DNA of 57,424 nucleotides from Bacteroides reticulotermitis JCM 10512 (GTDB lineage: Bacteria > Bacteroidota > Bacteroidia > Bacteroidales > Bacteroidaceae), in the NCBI RefSeq assembly GCF_000517545.1, contig NZ_BAIV01000035.1, positions 1 to 57,424 of the forward strand, read 5' to 3'. Position numbers and translations under genes: made by a program. Each line of letters opens with the position of its first letter. Within the stretch, counting starts at the first letter, position 1. The notes under the pieces were generated by a model, which had not been told where the DNA came from, did no database searches, and saw only the letters and a list, made by a program, of their open reading frames with translations. Positions 26,103 through 36,504 of this stretch are shown piece after piece.

Positions 26103-26426
26103 ATGAAACAGCATAAAAGAGCTATAACGGAAAAAATATGTCCCCTTGAAATTGCTGTAAATACAATTTCAGGAAAATGGAAAGTTCCCATTATTTGGCA
26201 AATAAACGAAGGGAAAAAACGTCCAAGTGAATTTCTTCGTGGTATCAAAGAAGTTGACAGACGTGTTTTAAACCAACAACTTAAAGAAATGGAGTCTGAT
26301 GGACTTATTACCAAAAAGATATTTAACGAACTTCCTCCCAGAGTAGAATATTCTTTAACTGAACTTGGTGAAAAATTAGTCAAAGTTCTTTGGGAATTAA
26401 ACGAATGGGGGAAGTTATTGATTTGA
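26103..26426 (+). CDS. HxlR family transcriptional regulator
   Basis: A 107-residue winged-helix protein with the HxlR pattern: CPLEIAVNTISGKWKVPIIWQI, RPSEFLRGIKEVDRRVLNQQLKEMESDGLI and PPRVEYSLTELGEKL. The Cys near the N-terminus (KICPLE) is the redox- or electrophile-sensing residue in several HxlR members such as HypR and YodB. It is divergent from the peroxiredoxin-like/AlkD operon with a palindrome between, so local control of that operon is the simplest reading. Start ATG at 26103. Confidence 0.9.
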   Translation: MKQHKRAITEKICPLEIAVNTISGKWKVPIIWQINEGKKRPSEFLRGIKEVDRRVLNQQLKEMESDGLITKKIFNELPPRVEYSLTELGEKLVKVLWELNEWGKLLI

Positions 26427-26447
26427 CAAATTAATAGTTTATCTTTG
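26418..26447 (+). promoter_or_regulatory. promoter of a mini-ORF transcript
   Basis: TTG at 26418-26420, a 19-bp spacer and TATCTTTG at 26440-26447; a textbook Bacteroides promoter. It overlaps the last codons of the HxlR gene. Confidence 0.75.
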
Positions 26448-26467
26448 CTAAAGAGTTATTTAAAACA

Positions 26468-26527
26468 ATGGAAAAGCTAAACAGAGCAAAGAGCCTCGCC
26501 CGTTTCTATATCATTACCCATTGTTGA
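26468..26527 (+). CDS. 19-residue mini-ORF (possible leader peptide)
   Basis: ATG at 26468, 21 nt after the -7 box, encodes MEKLNRAKSLARFYIITHC and stops at TGA 26525. An intrinsic terminator follows at 26577. The unit looks like an attenuator leader, but the next gene starts 560 bp away, so it may be a free-standing small transcript. No run of a single amino acid that would point to a biosynthetic attenuator is present. Confidence 0.4.
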   Translation: MEKLNRAKSLARFYIITHC

Positions 26528-26576
26528 CTTTCCTTTCATTAATTCGATTCCTTCTTATATCTAAAGCAAATGCCTC

Positions 26577-26620
26577 TTCTTCAACTTAGTAGTAAAACAA
26601 GTTGAAGAAATGCTCTTTTG
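26577..26620 (+). terminator. terminator of the mini-ORF transcript
   Basis: TTCTTCAACTT (26577-26587) pairs perfectly with AAGTTGAAGAA (26599-26609); CTCTTTTG follows. Confidence 0.65.
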
Positions 26621-26661
26621 TCGTACACCATCTCCCTGCTAAATAGTCTAAGAACGATCAA

Positions 26662-26815
26662 GGGTATCAAGTTGTGCCACTGCGGTGTCACAGTTGTGAC
26701 AACGCGATGGCACTGCCGTGCCACCGTAGTGGCACAACTGTGACAGCGGTACGAAAACAGTTGGCACAGCCGAGTCTACGATTGTGACAACGCTTTGGAA
26801 TGATTATGACAGTGG
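26662..26815. repeat. degenerate tandem repeat, 11-bp period, 14 units
   Basis: Fourteen successive units of 10-12 bp (154 bp), for example TGTGCCACTGC, GGTGTCACAGT, TGTGACAACGC, GATGGCACTGC, CGTGCCACCGT, AGTGGCACAAC, TGTGACAGCGG and again TGTGACAACGC. The shared core is GTGnCA, and neighbouring units often pair as inverted half-sites (GTGTCAC..GTGACA, GTGCCAC..GTGGCAC). The period is one helical turn. No ORF explains the pattern since 11 is not a multiple of three and stops occur. The flanking 26621-26661 and 26816-26945 hold nothing I recognise. Confidence 0.8.
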
Positions 26816-26945
26816 ATAGATACAAATAATCATTGCGCTCCTCTCCTGCTTTCTACCAGCTTTACTTTCTTGTTACAGTTGCGTTAATTTAATCCGTTCT
26901 GCCCAATGATTTCTCATTTGTAGCGAAACCGTAACATAGATTTAC

Positions 26946-26953
26946 TACATTTG
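26946..26953 (+). promoter_or_regulatory. -7 promoter box upstream of the clostripain lipoprotein gene
   Basis: TACATTTG fits TAnnTTTG but lies 131 bp before the start codon and has no TTG at the normal distance; tentative. Confidence 0.35.
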
Positions 26954-27084
26954 GCAGATTAACAGCGTGATACACCCATTTGCCAAAAGCTATTCATGGC
27001 AATCCGCCAGCCTGCTAGTAGCGGAAGAAGCGGCACTTTATCGTACAAAAACAGCATCTGCGTAACAAATCAAAAGAATAATAT

Positions 27085-28311
27085 ATGAAACCATCCGTTT
27101 GCGCATTTTTCAAAAGCTATAACCTGTTTTTCTTATCAGGTATATGTCTGCTCTTCTCCATATGCTCCGGATGCTCGGACGATGAAGAAGATTTGCCTCC
27201 AACTCCCATATCCTACACCACCTTATTATATATGGCTGCGGATAACACCATGGACGATGACGTGGACTACAGCATCAGCCAACTGAAAGCCGGAGCAAAA
27301 CGAAGTGCGGGAATAGTCGTAGTCTACCTGGATCGAATGAACGAAGCACCACGGCTTTTTAAAATTACACAGACAGGAGAAGAAGTACCGCTCAAAAGTT
27401 ATGAAGAAGAGAATTCCGCCAATGTAGAAACGCTGGTTAGGGTGATTGAAGAAACAAAGGAGTTGGTTCCGGCTGAGAAGTTCGGATTGGTATTGTGGTC
27501 ACATTCTATGGGTTGGGTTCCGAGCGGCTATGGCAGTACCAACACTCGATCTATACGGAAGAGTAAAGAAGTACAGGCATTTCCACGCACGCGCTATATC
27601 GGTCTGGATTTTCATCCGGGGAATGCGACAACCGATAACTCGATAGAGATAGATGCATTAGCTGCCGGACTACCGGATCATGTAGCCGAATATATCTGGT
27701 TCGATGTATGCCTGATGGGTAGTGTGGAATCTCTGTATGAATTGCGCAATAAGAGCGATTATCTGGTTGCGTCTCCCACGGAGGTACTTGCCGAAGCCGC
27801 CTATAACGCGTCGGGAATCCCATATGCAAAGGTTTTGCCATATATGTTTGGTGGTGCGGAAGAACTTAAGCAAGCGTGCAATGCCTATTATCACCATTAT
27901 AACGAGATGAAGTATGATGTGCTCCGTTCGGCTACGATAACCTTAGTGGATGCGGCGCAACTGGACAATTTGTACGACGCCACTCATGGCATATTATCCG
28001 GTCGTCTGTCGGAAGTTGCCGAAATGGATGTCAGCGGGTTGCAAGTTTACCATACAAGCGACGTTCCTCAGGTCTTCTTCGACTTAAAAGATATGTTGAA
28101 TAGTCTACAAGGTACGAATGAAGCCTTACTGGAAGCGCAGTTGAAAAAGACAGTCCTTTATACGGCGGCTACATCTTCATTTAAAAATGTAGTTATCCAT
28201 ACAGATAAATATTGCGGATTGAGCGTTTATATTCCCCTAAAGAAATGGAAAGAGCATACGGAATATAAATATTATTTTGAAAGTCTGAAGTGGGGAGGAA
28301 TCTATAACTGA
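27085..28311 (+). CDS. clostripain-related cysteine peptidase lipoprotein (family C11)
   Basis: A 408-residue lipoprotein: lipobox CSGC with Cys30 followed by SDDEED, the surface-export signal of Bacteroides. The C11 catalytic pair is visible: His140 in LVLWSHSMGW and Cys209 in IWFDVCLMGSVESLYEL; upstream TLLYMAADNTMDDD is the conserved first strand and YLVASPTEV follows the Cys as usual. C11 enzymes cleave after Arg or Lys and are often activated by self-cleavage. The gene stands alone downstream of the repeat array. Target proteins at the cell surface are unknown. Full length for the lipoprotein subgroup. Confidence 0.9.
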   Translation: MKPSVCAFFKSYNLFFLSGICLLFSICSGCSDDEEDLPPTPISYTTLLYMAADNTMDDDVDYSISQLKAGAKRSAGIVVVYLDRMNEAPRLFKITQTGEEVPLKSYEEENSANVETLVRVIEETKELVPAEKFGLVLWSHSMGWVPSGYGSTNTRSIRKSKEVQAFPRTRYIGLDFHPGNATTDNSIEIDALAAGLPDHVAEYIWFDVCLMGSVESLYELRNKSDYLVASPTEVLAEAAYNASGIPYAKVLPYMFGGAEELKQACNAYYHHYNEMKYDVLRSATITLVDAAQLDNLYDATHGILSGRLSEVAEMDVSGLQVYHTSDVPQVFFDLKDMLNSLQGTNEALLEAQLKKTVLYTAATSSFKNVVIHTDKYCGLSVYIPLKKWKEHTEYKYYFESLKWGGIYN

Positions 28312-28368
28312 CATTCGTAGGCTTTCCTTCTCCCGGTAATTATAAAGGCAGGTGTGCGGATGCGTCTA

Positions 28369-29000
28369 TTACATCATCTGTTGTAGACAAAGACAGGCAA
28401 ATAGGCTATAGTAACCTGCCAGTCGGAGTTGAAAGCGCAGCTCCTTCATGATAATTGATACCTTCTTGTAAATGCATTCAATGCTAATATTAAACTGGCT
28501 GGCTGTTTGTTGCGCGGAATAGTCCAATTCTTTTTGACAGATAAAGATTTGTTTATCCAATTCAGAGTATTTGCTGAGGACCCGCTCTGTTATCTTCCGA
28601 ATCTCTTCCGTGCAATAATCAGATTCCGGTGACGAAGAGGATGATCCTTGTCGGATAGATTGGGGAAATCATCCAATGGGATTTCTCTTTTATGAATCGA
28701 AGAACGATAGTAATCGGCTATCCGCTTTGTTGCCATATAAAAGAATAATCTCTCAGCCGAATCATTATTCTCATAAATAAGCTGAGAAGCATTTTGCCAT
28801 ATATATAGCCAGAAGTTCTGACTCAGATCAAAAACTGTATCTACATTGTTGACCGAACGATGGAAATGTCTCAGCAGCCTTTGCCCATAGCGATCATAAA
28901 GAATTAAAAATGCGTCCACATCAGCAGATGTAGCAATTGCCTGTAGCAATATCTTGTCTGTCTGCTGTCTTTTCAGTTGTTTCGATTGCATATTATTCAT
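28369..29000 (-). CDS. RNA polymerase ECF sigma factor; frame broken near 28647
   Basis: Two frames, 29000-28590 and the one ending at 28369, join when one base is restored near 28646-28647 (GGG on the coding strand), giving DKGSSSSSPESDYCTEEIRKITERV and a product of about 210 residues. Region 2 reads AFLILYDRYGQRLLRHF, VFDLSQNFWLYIWQNA and ERLFFYMATKRIADYYRS; region 4 is ELDKQIFICQKELDYSAQQTASQFNIS, the helix-turn-helix for the -35 element (split as ELDKQIF and SAQQTASQFNIS). This is a FecI-like extracytoplasmic function sigma factor. The FecR gene lies divergently 386 bp away, followed by a TonB receptor, as in sigma/anti-sigma/transducer systems. Confidence 0.8.
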
Positions 29001-29386
29001 AATTCTTTTTTAGATTTCACGACTCAAAAATAAAGAGTGATTATTTCAATGGTATAACAAGCTATTAAAAAGACTGACAGGCTGTTAAAATTTACACGGA
29101 TGCAATGTATCTGCAATAGAACTGCAACAAAACGCCGATTAATCATCTGGAAAACACAAAAAAGATTAGCAAATCTATATTGAGATAATATTTGATAAAT
29201 TGATTTAGATTATTATTGCACGAGCGATGCTTTAAGGCCAGAAGTCCGGGAGAAGGTCGTAAGGAGAGGTTTCATCAGCTTTAACTATTTTTAAAGGAAG
29301 GTTTTGGCACTTAGCAACGATTTAATAGTGTAAAGGTTCTCAACGTGATGCGAGGACTTGCATATAGGACCAATTAATAAGAGACA
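29001..29386. other. divergent control region between sigma factor and FecR genes
   Basis: No gene. It must hold promoters for both genes, but no TAnnTTTG box is obvious; this fits transcription by an alternative sigma factor. AACTGCAACAAAAC at 29105-29118 also occurs at 35-48, ahead of the LruC gene; this may be chance. Confidence 0.35.
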
Positions 29387-30460
29387 ATGGATATGATTAA
29401 GTTTTGGAGAAATAATAAGAAAGTAACTGCCGAACAAGAAGAGCATGTATGGAATCACATTGATTCCCTCTACCGGAAACTTGAAGAAGGGAAGGCTACC
29501 GAAGATGAACTCAAGCAGATTGACGACATCTCCAAGATAATCATGGCTACTACCCAAAGGAAGAAAGCGGAAACGACTCAGCAGGAACTGGAGAACTTGA
29601 CAAAAAGAGATCTGGATATGCTGACACGAACAATCGGTATCGAAGGGGTGGAAAAAAGGTTTACCAGTTTAACCAAACAACCCAATAAAAAGAAGAACGC
29701 ACAATTGTCTCAAGGCATAAAGTATGCGGGAGTGGGAATTGCAGCAAGCGTTCTGTTTGCCCTAGGTATCTCATCGTATATAAATGACCAGATCGTAAAT
29801 GGCTCGGATGCTAGAGTATGTAATGTAATTCAATGCCAGCAGGATAGCGTGGTACACCTGATAGACGGTACAATTGTTTACCTGGCAGGCGGTAGTGACC
29901 TGATCATAGCCAAAGACTTCGGAAAGAAAGATCGAATTGTAAGCCTGACGGGAGAAGCTTTCTTTGAGGTTGCAAAAGATAAGGAAAAAGCTTTCATGGT
30001 CAAGACCAAAGAGGTCAATGCCATCGTACACGGAACCTCGTTTAATGTAGTTGCCTACAACGGAAGCGTAGAGAGTCAGGTGGCGGTTCGTACCGGGTGC
30101 GTTGAAGTAGCGAGCGGAAAACAGTCGTTTGGGAAGTTCCATCGTGGCGACCGGGTAGTTTATAATAAGGCAACCCATCGTTCTTCGCATGACACGATGA
30201 ATCCCGACAACATCGGTGTATGGAAGGACGGCGCATTCATACTCGAAGATGCTACAATCGAGGAGCTGAAAGTAAGGGTGAAGAACCGTTTTCATCGAGA
30301 ACTCGTAATTGAGAAAGACGCGATACCTTCGGATGCCCGCATCAATTACTGTTCGTATAAATTAGCGCAGTCCGAAGTAGATGGCGTGATAAAGAACATC
30401 TGTGCCATTTACGGTACACGATATGAAATCAGCGAGAGCCGGATCGTCATAAGCCGGTAA
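29387..30460 (+). CDS. FecR family anti-sigma/sensor protein with DUF4974
   Basis: A 357-residue inner-membrane protein: cytoplasmic segment 1-110 (sigma-binding, with a helical KLEEGKATEDELKQID region), one membrane helix 111-131, then the periplasmic FecR domain (VHLIDGTIVYLAGGSDLIIAKDF split as HLIDGT and LAGGSDL, VSLTGEAFFEVAKDKEKAFMV, HGTSFNVVAY) and a C-terminal DUF4974 domain (IGVWKDGAFILEDATIEEL, FHRELVIEK). It would hold the divergent ECF sigma and release it when the TonB receptor at 30679, which has an N-terminal signalling domain, is loaded. Start ATG at 29387 (29393 also possible). Confidence 0.9.
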   Translation: MDMIKFWRNNKKVTAEQEEHVWNHIDSLYRKLEEGKATEDELKQIDDISKIIMATTQRKKAETTQQELENLTKRDLDMLTRTIGIEGVEKRFTSLTKQPNKKKNAQLSQGIKYAGVGIAASVLFALGISSYINDQIVNGSDARVCNVIQCQQDSVVHLIDGTIVYLAGGSDLIIAKDFGKKDRIVSLTGEAFFEVAKDKEKAFMVKTKEVNAIVHGTSFNVVAYNGSVESQVAVRTGCVEVASGKQSFGKFHRGDRVVYNKATHRSSHDTMNPDNIGVWKDGAFILEDATIEELKVRVKNRFHRELVIEKDAIPSDARINYCSYKLAQSEVDGVIKNICAIYGTRYEISESRIVISR

Positions 30461-30678
30461 CCATATAAAGCCCACGTGCCACCTTACGAGGACTGCGTAC
30501 GTAAAACAAAGAATAAAGAAAGACAAGTCTGTGCGATGCGGTGAAGAACTGCATACATGAAAAGATTTTCCTTTCGCAAAGGGAAACGGCCATTGCCATG
30601 TCTTTTCGCCAAGGATCAGCTGGAAATTAATTAACTGAATACAAGTAACTTATTAAGTAGAATATTAACTGATTAAAG

Positions 30679-33600
30679 ATGAAAAGGAGTAATAAGAAAA
30701 TGAATTTACAATCGGGCCTATTGTTCCTGCTGGGAATGCTGCTACTATCAGCGGTCTGCTACGCAAGTGATAATCAAGAGACGGTGAATTATCCGGCAGA
30801 AGCGTTGGAACTACGTCTGAACCGTATCGCTAAAACACACAATGTAGAGATTGCATTCGACGGGAAGAATATGAAGACGGTAAGTGTACCGGCAACGACC
30901 AAACGCAATTCAGTAGATGTGGATTTATCAAACAGTCTCTCAAATACCAATTATTCATACAAGAAGATATCTGCTGAATCTTACTCGGTATATCAGGATG
31001 ACAATAAAAACAAGAAGAGTACGGGAAAAGGAGCGATTACGGGAACAGTGCTGGATAGTCATGGGTTTCCTATTCCCGGAGCATCGGTATTGGTAGCCGG
31101 AACTACCAATGGTGTGGCTACGAACTTGAAAGGTGAGTTCACATTGAAAGACGTCCCCAATCATCCTCTGACCGTAGAGGTAAGATGCATCTCATATGTC
31201 ACAATGCGCATTAGCGACGTCAAAATACGTTCGGGACAAACAACACCTTTGGATGTCGTTTTGCAGGATGATACCGAACAATTGGCTGAAGTGGTAGTAA
31301 CAGCTACTTACAATAAAGCCAGTGCTAACGGACTCTATGCCAAACAGAAAGCGATGGTAGCCATGAGCGACGGGGTAAGTGCCGACCTGATCAAGAAGAC
31401 TGCCGACAACAATGTAGCACAAGTACTAAAGCGTGTATCGGGTGTAACGGTAGAGAACGGAAAGTATGTAACCGTGCGCGGTTTAGGAGAGAGATACAAC
31501 AATGTGCAACTAAATGGTAGCTCTTTGCCGAGTACGGAACCCAATCGTAGAAACTTCTCTTTCGACATTATTCCTACCGCTTTGATTGACAATGTAACCA
31601 TTTCCAAGACCTTTACGCCCGATATGCCGGGTGAATTTACCGGTGGTTTGGTAGAAGTGAATACCTTATCCATACCGGAAGAACGACTTATTCAATTTTC
31701 CATCGGTACGGGCTTTAATACCAATAGTACCGGAAAGACTTTCAAAAGCACAAAGCGTCTGAATGGTGACTATTTTCTGGGGAACAAGCGTGAGTGGTAT
31801 GGCACAATCTATCAACCGGAAGTAACAGAAAATATGTTTGGGAAAGAGATAACCAATTATAGTCAGTTATCGCCCGACCAACAACAAATACTCAACTCCA
31901 TGAATGCCAAGGTTCCCAACCGCTGGGGATTCCGCAAATACAATGGAGCACCCACTCAGAACTACGCACTCACCGTTGGGCTTCCTTTTAATCTGGGTGA
32001 TGATAATAAATTGGGAGTTATCGCATCATTGACTTATCGTCATGAGGAAACGACGGATGACTTGCAGAAAGCATTTTATATAAATAATGCCGATAGTTTG
32101 GTGACAGGAAATCGCTATGCGTTTGTTACTGCCATAGGGGCAGTTGCTAATGTGGGTTGGGAACGTCCGGGCCATAAAGTCACCTGGCGCAATATGTTCA
32201 ACAATCGTTTCACTCATACCAATACGGAACGTGTGGTCTATAATGATGACGCCGTTATCCATAATCGCATGGAGCAGTATAGCAATCCTCTGACAAACCG
32301 TTTGTGGCAGACACAGCTAACCGGTGATCACCAATTGCCTCTAAACTTGAAATTCACATGGACGGCGGATTACAGTAAACTGACCCGTACCACTCCCGAT
32401 GACCGTCTTGCCTATGGCGATGTAATGTCCGGCGCTAACTCTGGCAACGACTCCTATCTGATCAACTGGCAATACCCGACTAAAACAGCTTGAAGGAAGG
32501 CTTCCAAATGTATAGCAAACTCGAAGAAGACAAAAAGAACATAGGTGGAAACCTGGAATATCCTTTCGTTATAGAAGGCAACCAACAGACCATCAAAGCC
32601 GGCTATCTGGGAACTTTCCGAAAAGGTAAATTCAATCAGGACTATATTCAAACGCTCAGAACAGACAACGAATACCTGCCATACGTGGAAGGTAGTTCAT
32701 TGGAACAGACCTTTGCACCGGAATTATATGCGGACGGAAAACTCTATCTGCGTGCGGCAGGCCGCATAAAGAACTACTATGACGGTACGCAGGACATACA
32801 TTCTACCTACTTAATGGGTGAGTTCACATTCTTCAAAAAACTTCACCTCACCACCGGCGTACGTATGGAAGCCGGTCATATGAAAGTCGTCTCTTCTTAT
32901 AATGATAAAGTGAAACAAGAAATCGTAGATACTTTGCTGGTCAACAAGAAAACCGATTGGTTGCCTGCTGCGACTGCTGTCTATAACATTACGGATAAAC
33001 TGAACTTTCGTGCCGCATATAGTAAAACACTGGCACGTCCCGACTTCCGCGAATTGGCAGTAACGGAGTATTATAATGTGGACGATCGCATCGACATCAT
33101 AAACCTGGGAAATCTGAAACAGACCTACATCGACAACATGGATGTACGCTTGGAGTGGTATCCTCAACCGGGAGAGGTGATTTCCATCAGCGGCTTCTAC
33201 AAAAAGTTCAAAGACCCCATCGAACTTATCTCGCTGAAACGAGGAAACGATGGAGCCAATTACGATATGTATTCTTTTAATCTGGAGAAGGCAAGCACAC
33301 TGGGATTGGAATTCAACTTACGTAAGTCTTTTGGCTTTTTAGCACCCAAAACGTTTTTGGATGATCTTTACCTGACAGCTAATGCCACGATCCTGAAAGG
33401 AGATATTACGTATGATATTGAAAAGTTGATAAATATGGTAGTCGGTTCCACGGGTTCTACCGAAAAAGGAGATAATGAGCGTAACCGTCCTCTACAAGGT
33501 TTGGTACCTTATGCTATTAATGCAGGATTAAGCTATTCCGGCAAGCGTTTTGGAGCAGCCGTGAACTACGGAACAACAGGACGTAAACTGGTACAAGCTG

Positions 33601-33914
33601 GTATGTACGAGAAATACGATGAGTACGAAGCGCCCCGCCATATTCTCGATCTGCAACTCTCGGCCAAGTTCTTGAAAGAACGATTGGAAGTGAAAGCCAA
33701 TGCCAGCGACTTACTGAACAGTGTGTATCGTGTATATCGTAATTGTAGTAGAGAAATAAAAGGTTCCGGCGGAAACACAGAAGAAAACACCGAACCGGAC
33801 AAGACATATACCGATCGTACCGGCATCGGCATGAATTATGACGAAGGCGACTGGATAGTGAACCAGTATAAACGCGGAACCACCTATTCGTTCTCAGTAA
33901 GCTATCGATTTTAA
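30679..33914 (+). CDS. TonB-dependent receptor with STN signalling domain; frame broken near 32485
   Basis: Frames 30679-32493 and 32490-33914 join when one A is restored at 32482-32485, giving YPTKNSLKEGFQMYSKL; product about 1,078 residues. Order: signal peptide, STN (secretin/TonB N-terminal) domain about 37-105 (LELRLNRIAKTHNVEIAFDG), carboxypeptidase-like beta-sandwich about 112-205 (GTVLDSHGFPIPGASVLV), plug about 230-340 (NVAQVLKRVSGVTVENG, VRGLGERYNNVQLNG), then the barrel ending in YSFSVSYRF. The STN domain is the contact that signals to FecR, so this is a transducer receptor for the sigma/FecR pair. No SusD partner follows, so a glycan substrate is unlikely; the PstS gene three genes on hints at phosphate or a phosphorylated ligand. 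Confidence 0.87.
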
Positions 33915-34015
33915 GATCTGTAAATGATAAAGAGTAAAACCGGACACTGATTGCATCCTATGCCAAAGGCAGTCAAAAAACAACTTAATTAATAACAATT
34001 TAAATTTGAACAGTA

Positions 34016-35304
34016 ATGAAAACAAATTTAATGAAATCCTTTTTGAAAGGTGCTACTGTATTAGTGGCGGTATTTGGAATTTCTTCCGTAATGTCTTCAT
34101 GCAGCAATGAAGAAGAAGTAGCTATTGACGGTAAAACCCGTGCGGCTACAATCATCACAGAGAATGTTACCTCTAACACCACTTGGTCCGGTGAAATAGA
34201 GTTGGCGAAAAAGATTGCGGTTACTAATGGTGCTACGTTAACCATTCAGGCCGGAACTAAGATTTATGGTCAGGCTACCGGTAATCCCAACGATGCAACC
34301 GCATTGATTATCACAAAAGGTGCAAAGATTAATGCGATTGGTACGGCCACCAACCCAATTGTTATGTCGGCTAAGAATGGTCAAGTCGGTGGTTGGGGAG
34401 GTTTGGTTGTATTAGGCAACGCTCCCATTAATCAAACGGCAACTCAGTATATTGAAGGTATTGTAGAAGGTAGTCTTCCGGGAGTAGACACTTCTTATGG
34501 CGGCAATGACTCGAATGACAATTCAGGTACGCTTCGCTATGTCCGTGTAGAATATGCAGGTGCTACAATTGGAGAAAATAATGAGCTAAATTCATTCACC
34601 TTTGGTGGCGTAGGTGCCGGCACGACTATCGACCACTGCCAGGCATACTTTGGTGATGACGACGGCTTTGAATTCTTCGGCGGTTGTGTAAACGCTACGT
34701 ATCTGGTGGCTACCGGTACAACTGATGATTCATTCGACTTCGACTTCGGATATACAGGTAAAATTCAGTTTGCCGTATCTACCGTAGCATCTTCAAGATT
34801 AACGAGCGATCCTAACGGTATCGAATGTGATAATGATAAGCCGGCAGTAGCGCCACTCCGTACACGCACCCGGTATTAAGTAACTTTACATTGATTGGAA
34901 GCACAACGGGTACAAGTTTGAAATCCGCCGCTAATTTCCGTCGTAATTGTCAGTTTACTTTAGTGAATAGCATCCTTTACGGATTTCCTACCGGTATTTT
35001 ATGCCAGACAACAAATAGCAATGTTTTCAAAAACAACGTTGTAAACGCTATTAATACAACCTACTCCGGTATTACCGCTGATGCGACCAATACTACCGCC
35101 GCAACTGTAGCTGCCATTGGTTTGACCAATGCTTGGGGAACTTACAAGAATCAGACAAACTTGAGGCCTAACGCAACTCCTGCAATAGATAGTGCAGACT
35201 TTTCAACGTTAGACAGTTGGTTTGCTTCAACAGATTACGTAGGTGCAATTGCTCCGACAAGTGCAGGTGCTAATTGGTTGATGGTTGGAACTTGGGTAAG
35301 ATAA
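34016..35304 (+). CDS. beta-helix lipoprotein associated with TonB receptor; frame broken near 34841
   Basis: Frames 34016-34879 and 34891-35304 join when one C is restored at 34841-34842, giving SATPYTHPVLSNFTLIGS across the gap; about 429 residues. Lipobox SSCS followed by NEEE marks a surface lipoprotein. The body repeats short strands (NGATLTIQAGTKIYG, TLRYVRVEYAGA, TTIDHCQAYFGDDDGFEFFGG, DSFDFDFGYTGKIQF) typical of a right-handed parallel beta-helix. This family is commonly found beside TonB receptors in Bacteroidetes and has no established function. It starts 102 bp after the receptor and probably serves as its surface ligand-binding partner, taking the place SusD has in glycan systems (inference). 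Confidence 0.78.
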
Positions 35305-35370
35305 ACAGAGTATGAATAAAGCTATGCTGAAAGTTCTTTTCTTTGAGCATAGCTTTTTAATTATAATGAG

Positions 35371-36396
35371 ATGACAAGATATATCAGTCTACTATTTTTT
35401 ATTTCAATAGTACTTGCCGGATGCGAGAAGGAAGGCGAATATATTGATACTGAATTTACATCCTATCAAATTTCAGTCGTATATCCCAATGACTTTTCAG
35501 ACGTCGCCAATCTTACCGTAACCTTTGATGGGCAGAATGTTGCCAAGACATTGTTTCCCGGTAAAGCAGAGCAAACAGGGACTTTAAAATTAATCTATCA
35601 AGATTATAATGTGTTTGAACAACAAGTGACATTGAAATCCGGACAAGCAATTCAAGTTATTCTTTTACCGGGGAAGATCATAAAGTTGTATTCGAAACAA
35701 GACTACATTCCATTCAATGGAAGCTTTATTCTGAATAGTGGGTACGTAGCTAAATTGAACGGTCAAGAGCTGGTGGATGGACTAAATTACATCCACAAAG
35801 ACAAAGCGAATGGAGATATCGAATTTTATAAAAGAAGTAATGAACAAGAATCTTTAGTCGCAACCATGCATGATGTATCTATTGTAGCCGATATGAAAAT
35901 AAATATCATGCAATTGGAAGAGACCACATTCATTGAAATTCCTGAAGATGAGGAACCCGATCCGTCGTCCAATAAAATATTAAAGGCTCGCTTCTTATAT
36001 TTAGGTGATGAGATTTTGTCGATGGATAAAGTGCGACTGGACTTCTTTGTCCATGACGACTGGTGCTGGGCTTTCTTCGCAGAACCTGTCGCTACGGTTA
36101 CCTTGGAGAAGGGAAAGCTGACTGATTATATAGACTTGGACTATTCTTTCAAAGAACCGGATTTATACGGGGGGTGTACGGCCGAGTCTTATGGGTATTC
36201 TTTTTACTATGACGTAGTAGATCCCGTTTCTCAAATGATAATTGCGGATCATAACAATTATGCAACATCCTTGGGAATAAATAATATCCCAACTATAGAC
36301 TACATGACCTGGACTTACAAAAAAGGAACATTCATTCTAAAAGATGGTGGTAATGCTTGTAATTTCCAAGCGGGCTTAAGTACTCCATGGGAGTAA
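35371..36396 (+). CDS. hypothetical lipoprotein
   Basis: A 341-residue lipoprotein with lipobox LAGC (Cys18) followed by EKEGE. Residues about 30-110 look like a beta-sandwich of carboxypeptidase-regulatory type (LTVTFDGQNVAKTLFPGKAEQ); the rest is acidic with many aromatic residues, including FVHDDWCWAFFAEPVATV. I do not recognise a named family. It is 67 bp after the beta-helix lipoprotein and 109 bp before PstS, so it is presumably an accessory surface protein of the same receptor operon. Confidence 0.65.
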   Translation: MTRYISLLFFISIVLAGCEKEGEYIDTEFTSYQISVVYPNDFSDVANLTVTFDGQNVAKTLFPGKAEQTGTLKLIYQDYNVFEQQVTLKSGQAIQVILLPGKIIKLYSKQDYIPFNGSFILNSGYVAKLNGQELVDGLNYIHKDKANGDIEFYKRSNEQESLVATMHDVSIVADMKINIMQLEETTFIEIPEDEEPDPSSNKILKARFLYLGDEILSMDKVRLDFFVHDDWCWAFFAEPVATVTLEKGKLTDYIDLDYSFKEPDLYGGCTAESYGYSFYYDVVDPVSQMIIADHNNYATSLGINNIPTIDYMTWTYKKGTFILKDGGNACNFQAGLSTPWE

Positions 36397-36504
36397 AACT
36401 CGCGCATTGAGTCTCTCCGAAACCGTCTATACAGCTTTATATCGGTTACGGAGCTTTTAAGAAAACGTTTTGAAATCAGCAAGAAATAGTTAGAGAAAGA
36501 AGAA

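Noticed and set aside
26662..26815. CRISPR array
   Set aside because: Units are 10-12 bp with no spacers of constant length and no cas genes nearby; repeats are degenerate.
30679..35304. SusC/SusD polysaccharide utilisation pair
   Set aside because: The protein after the receptor is a beta-helix lipoprotein, not SusD, and no glycoside hydrolases follow.
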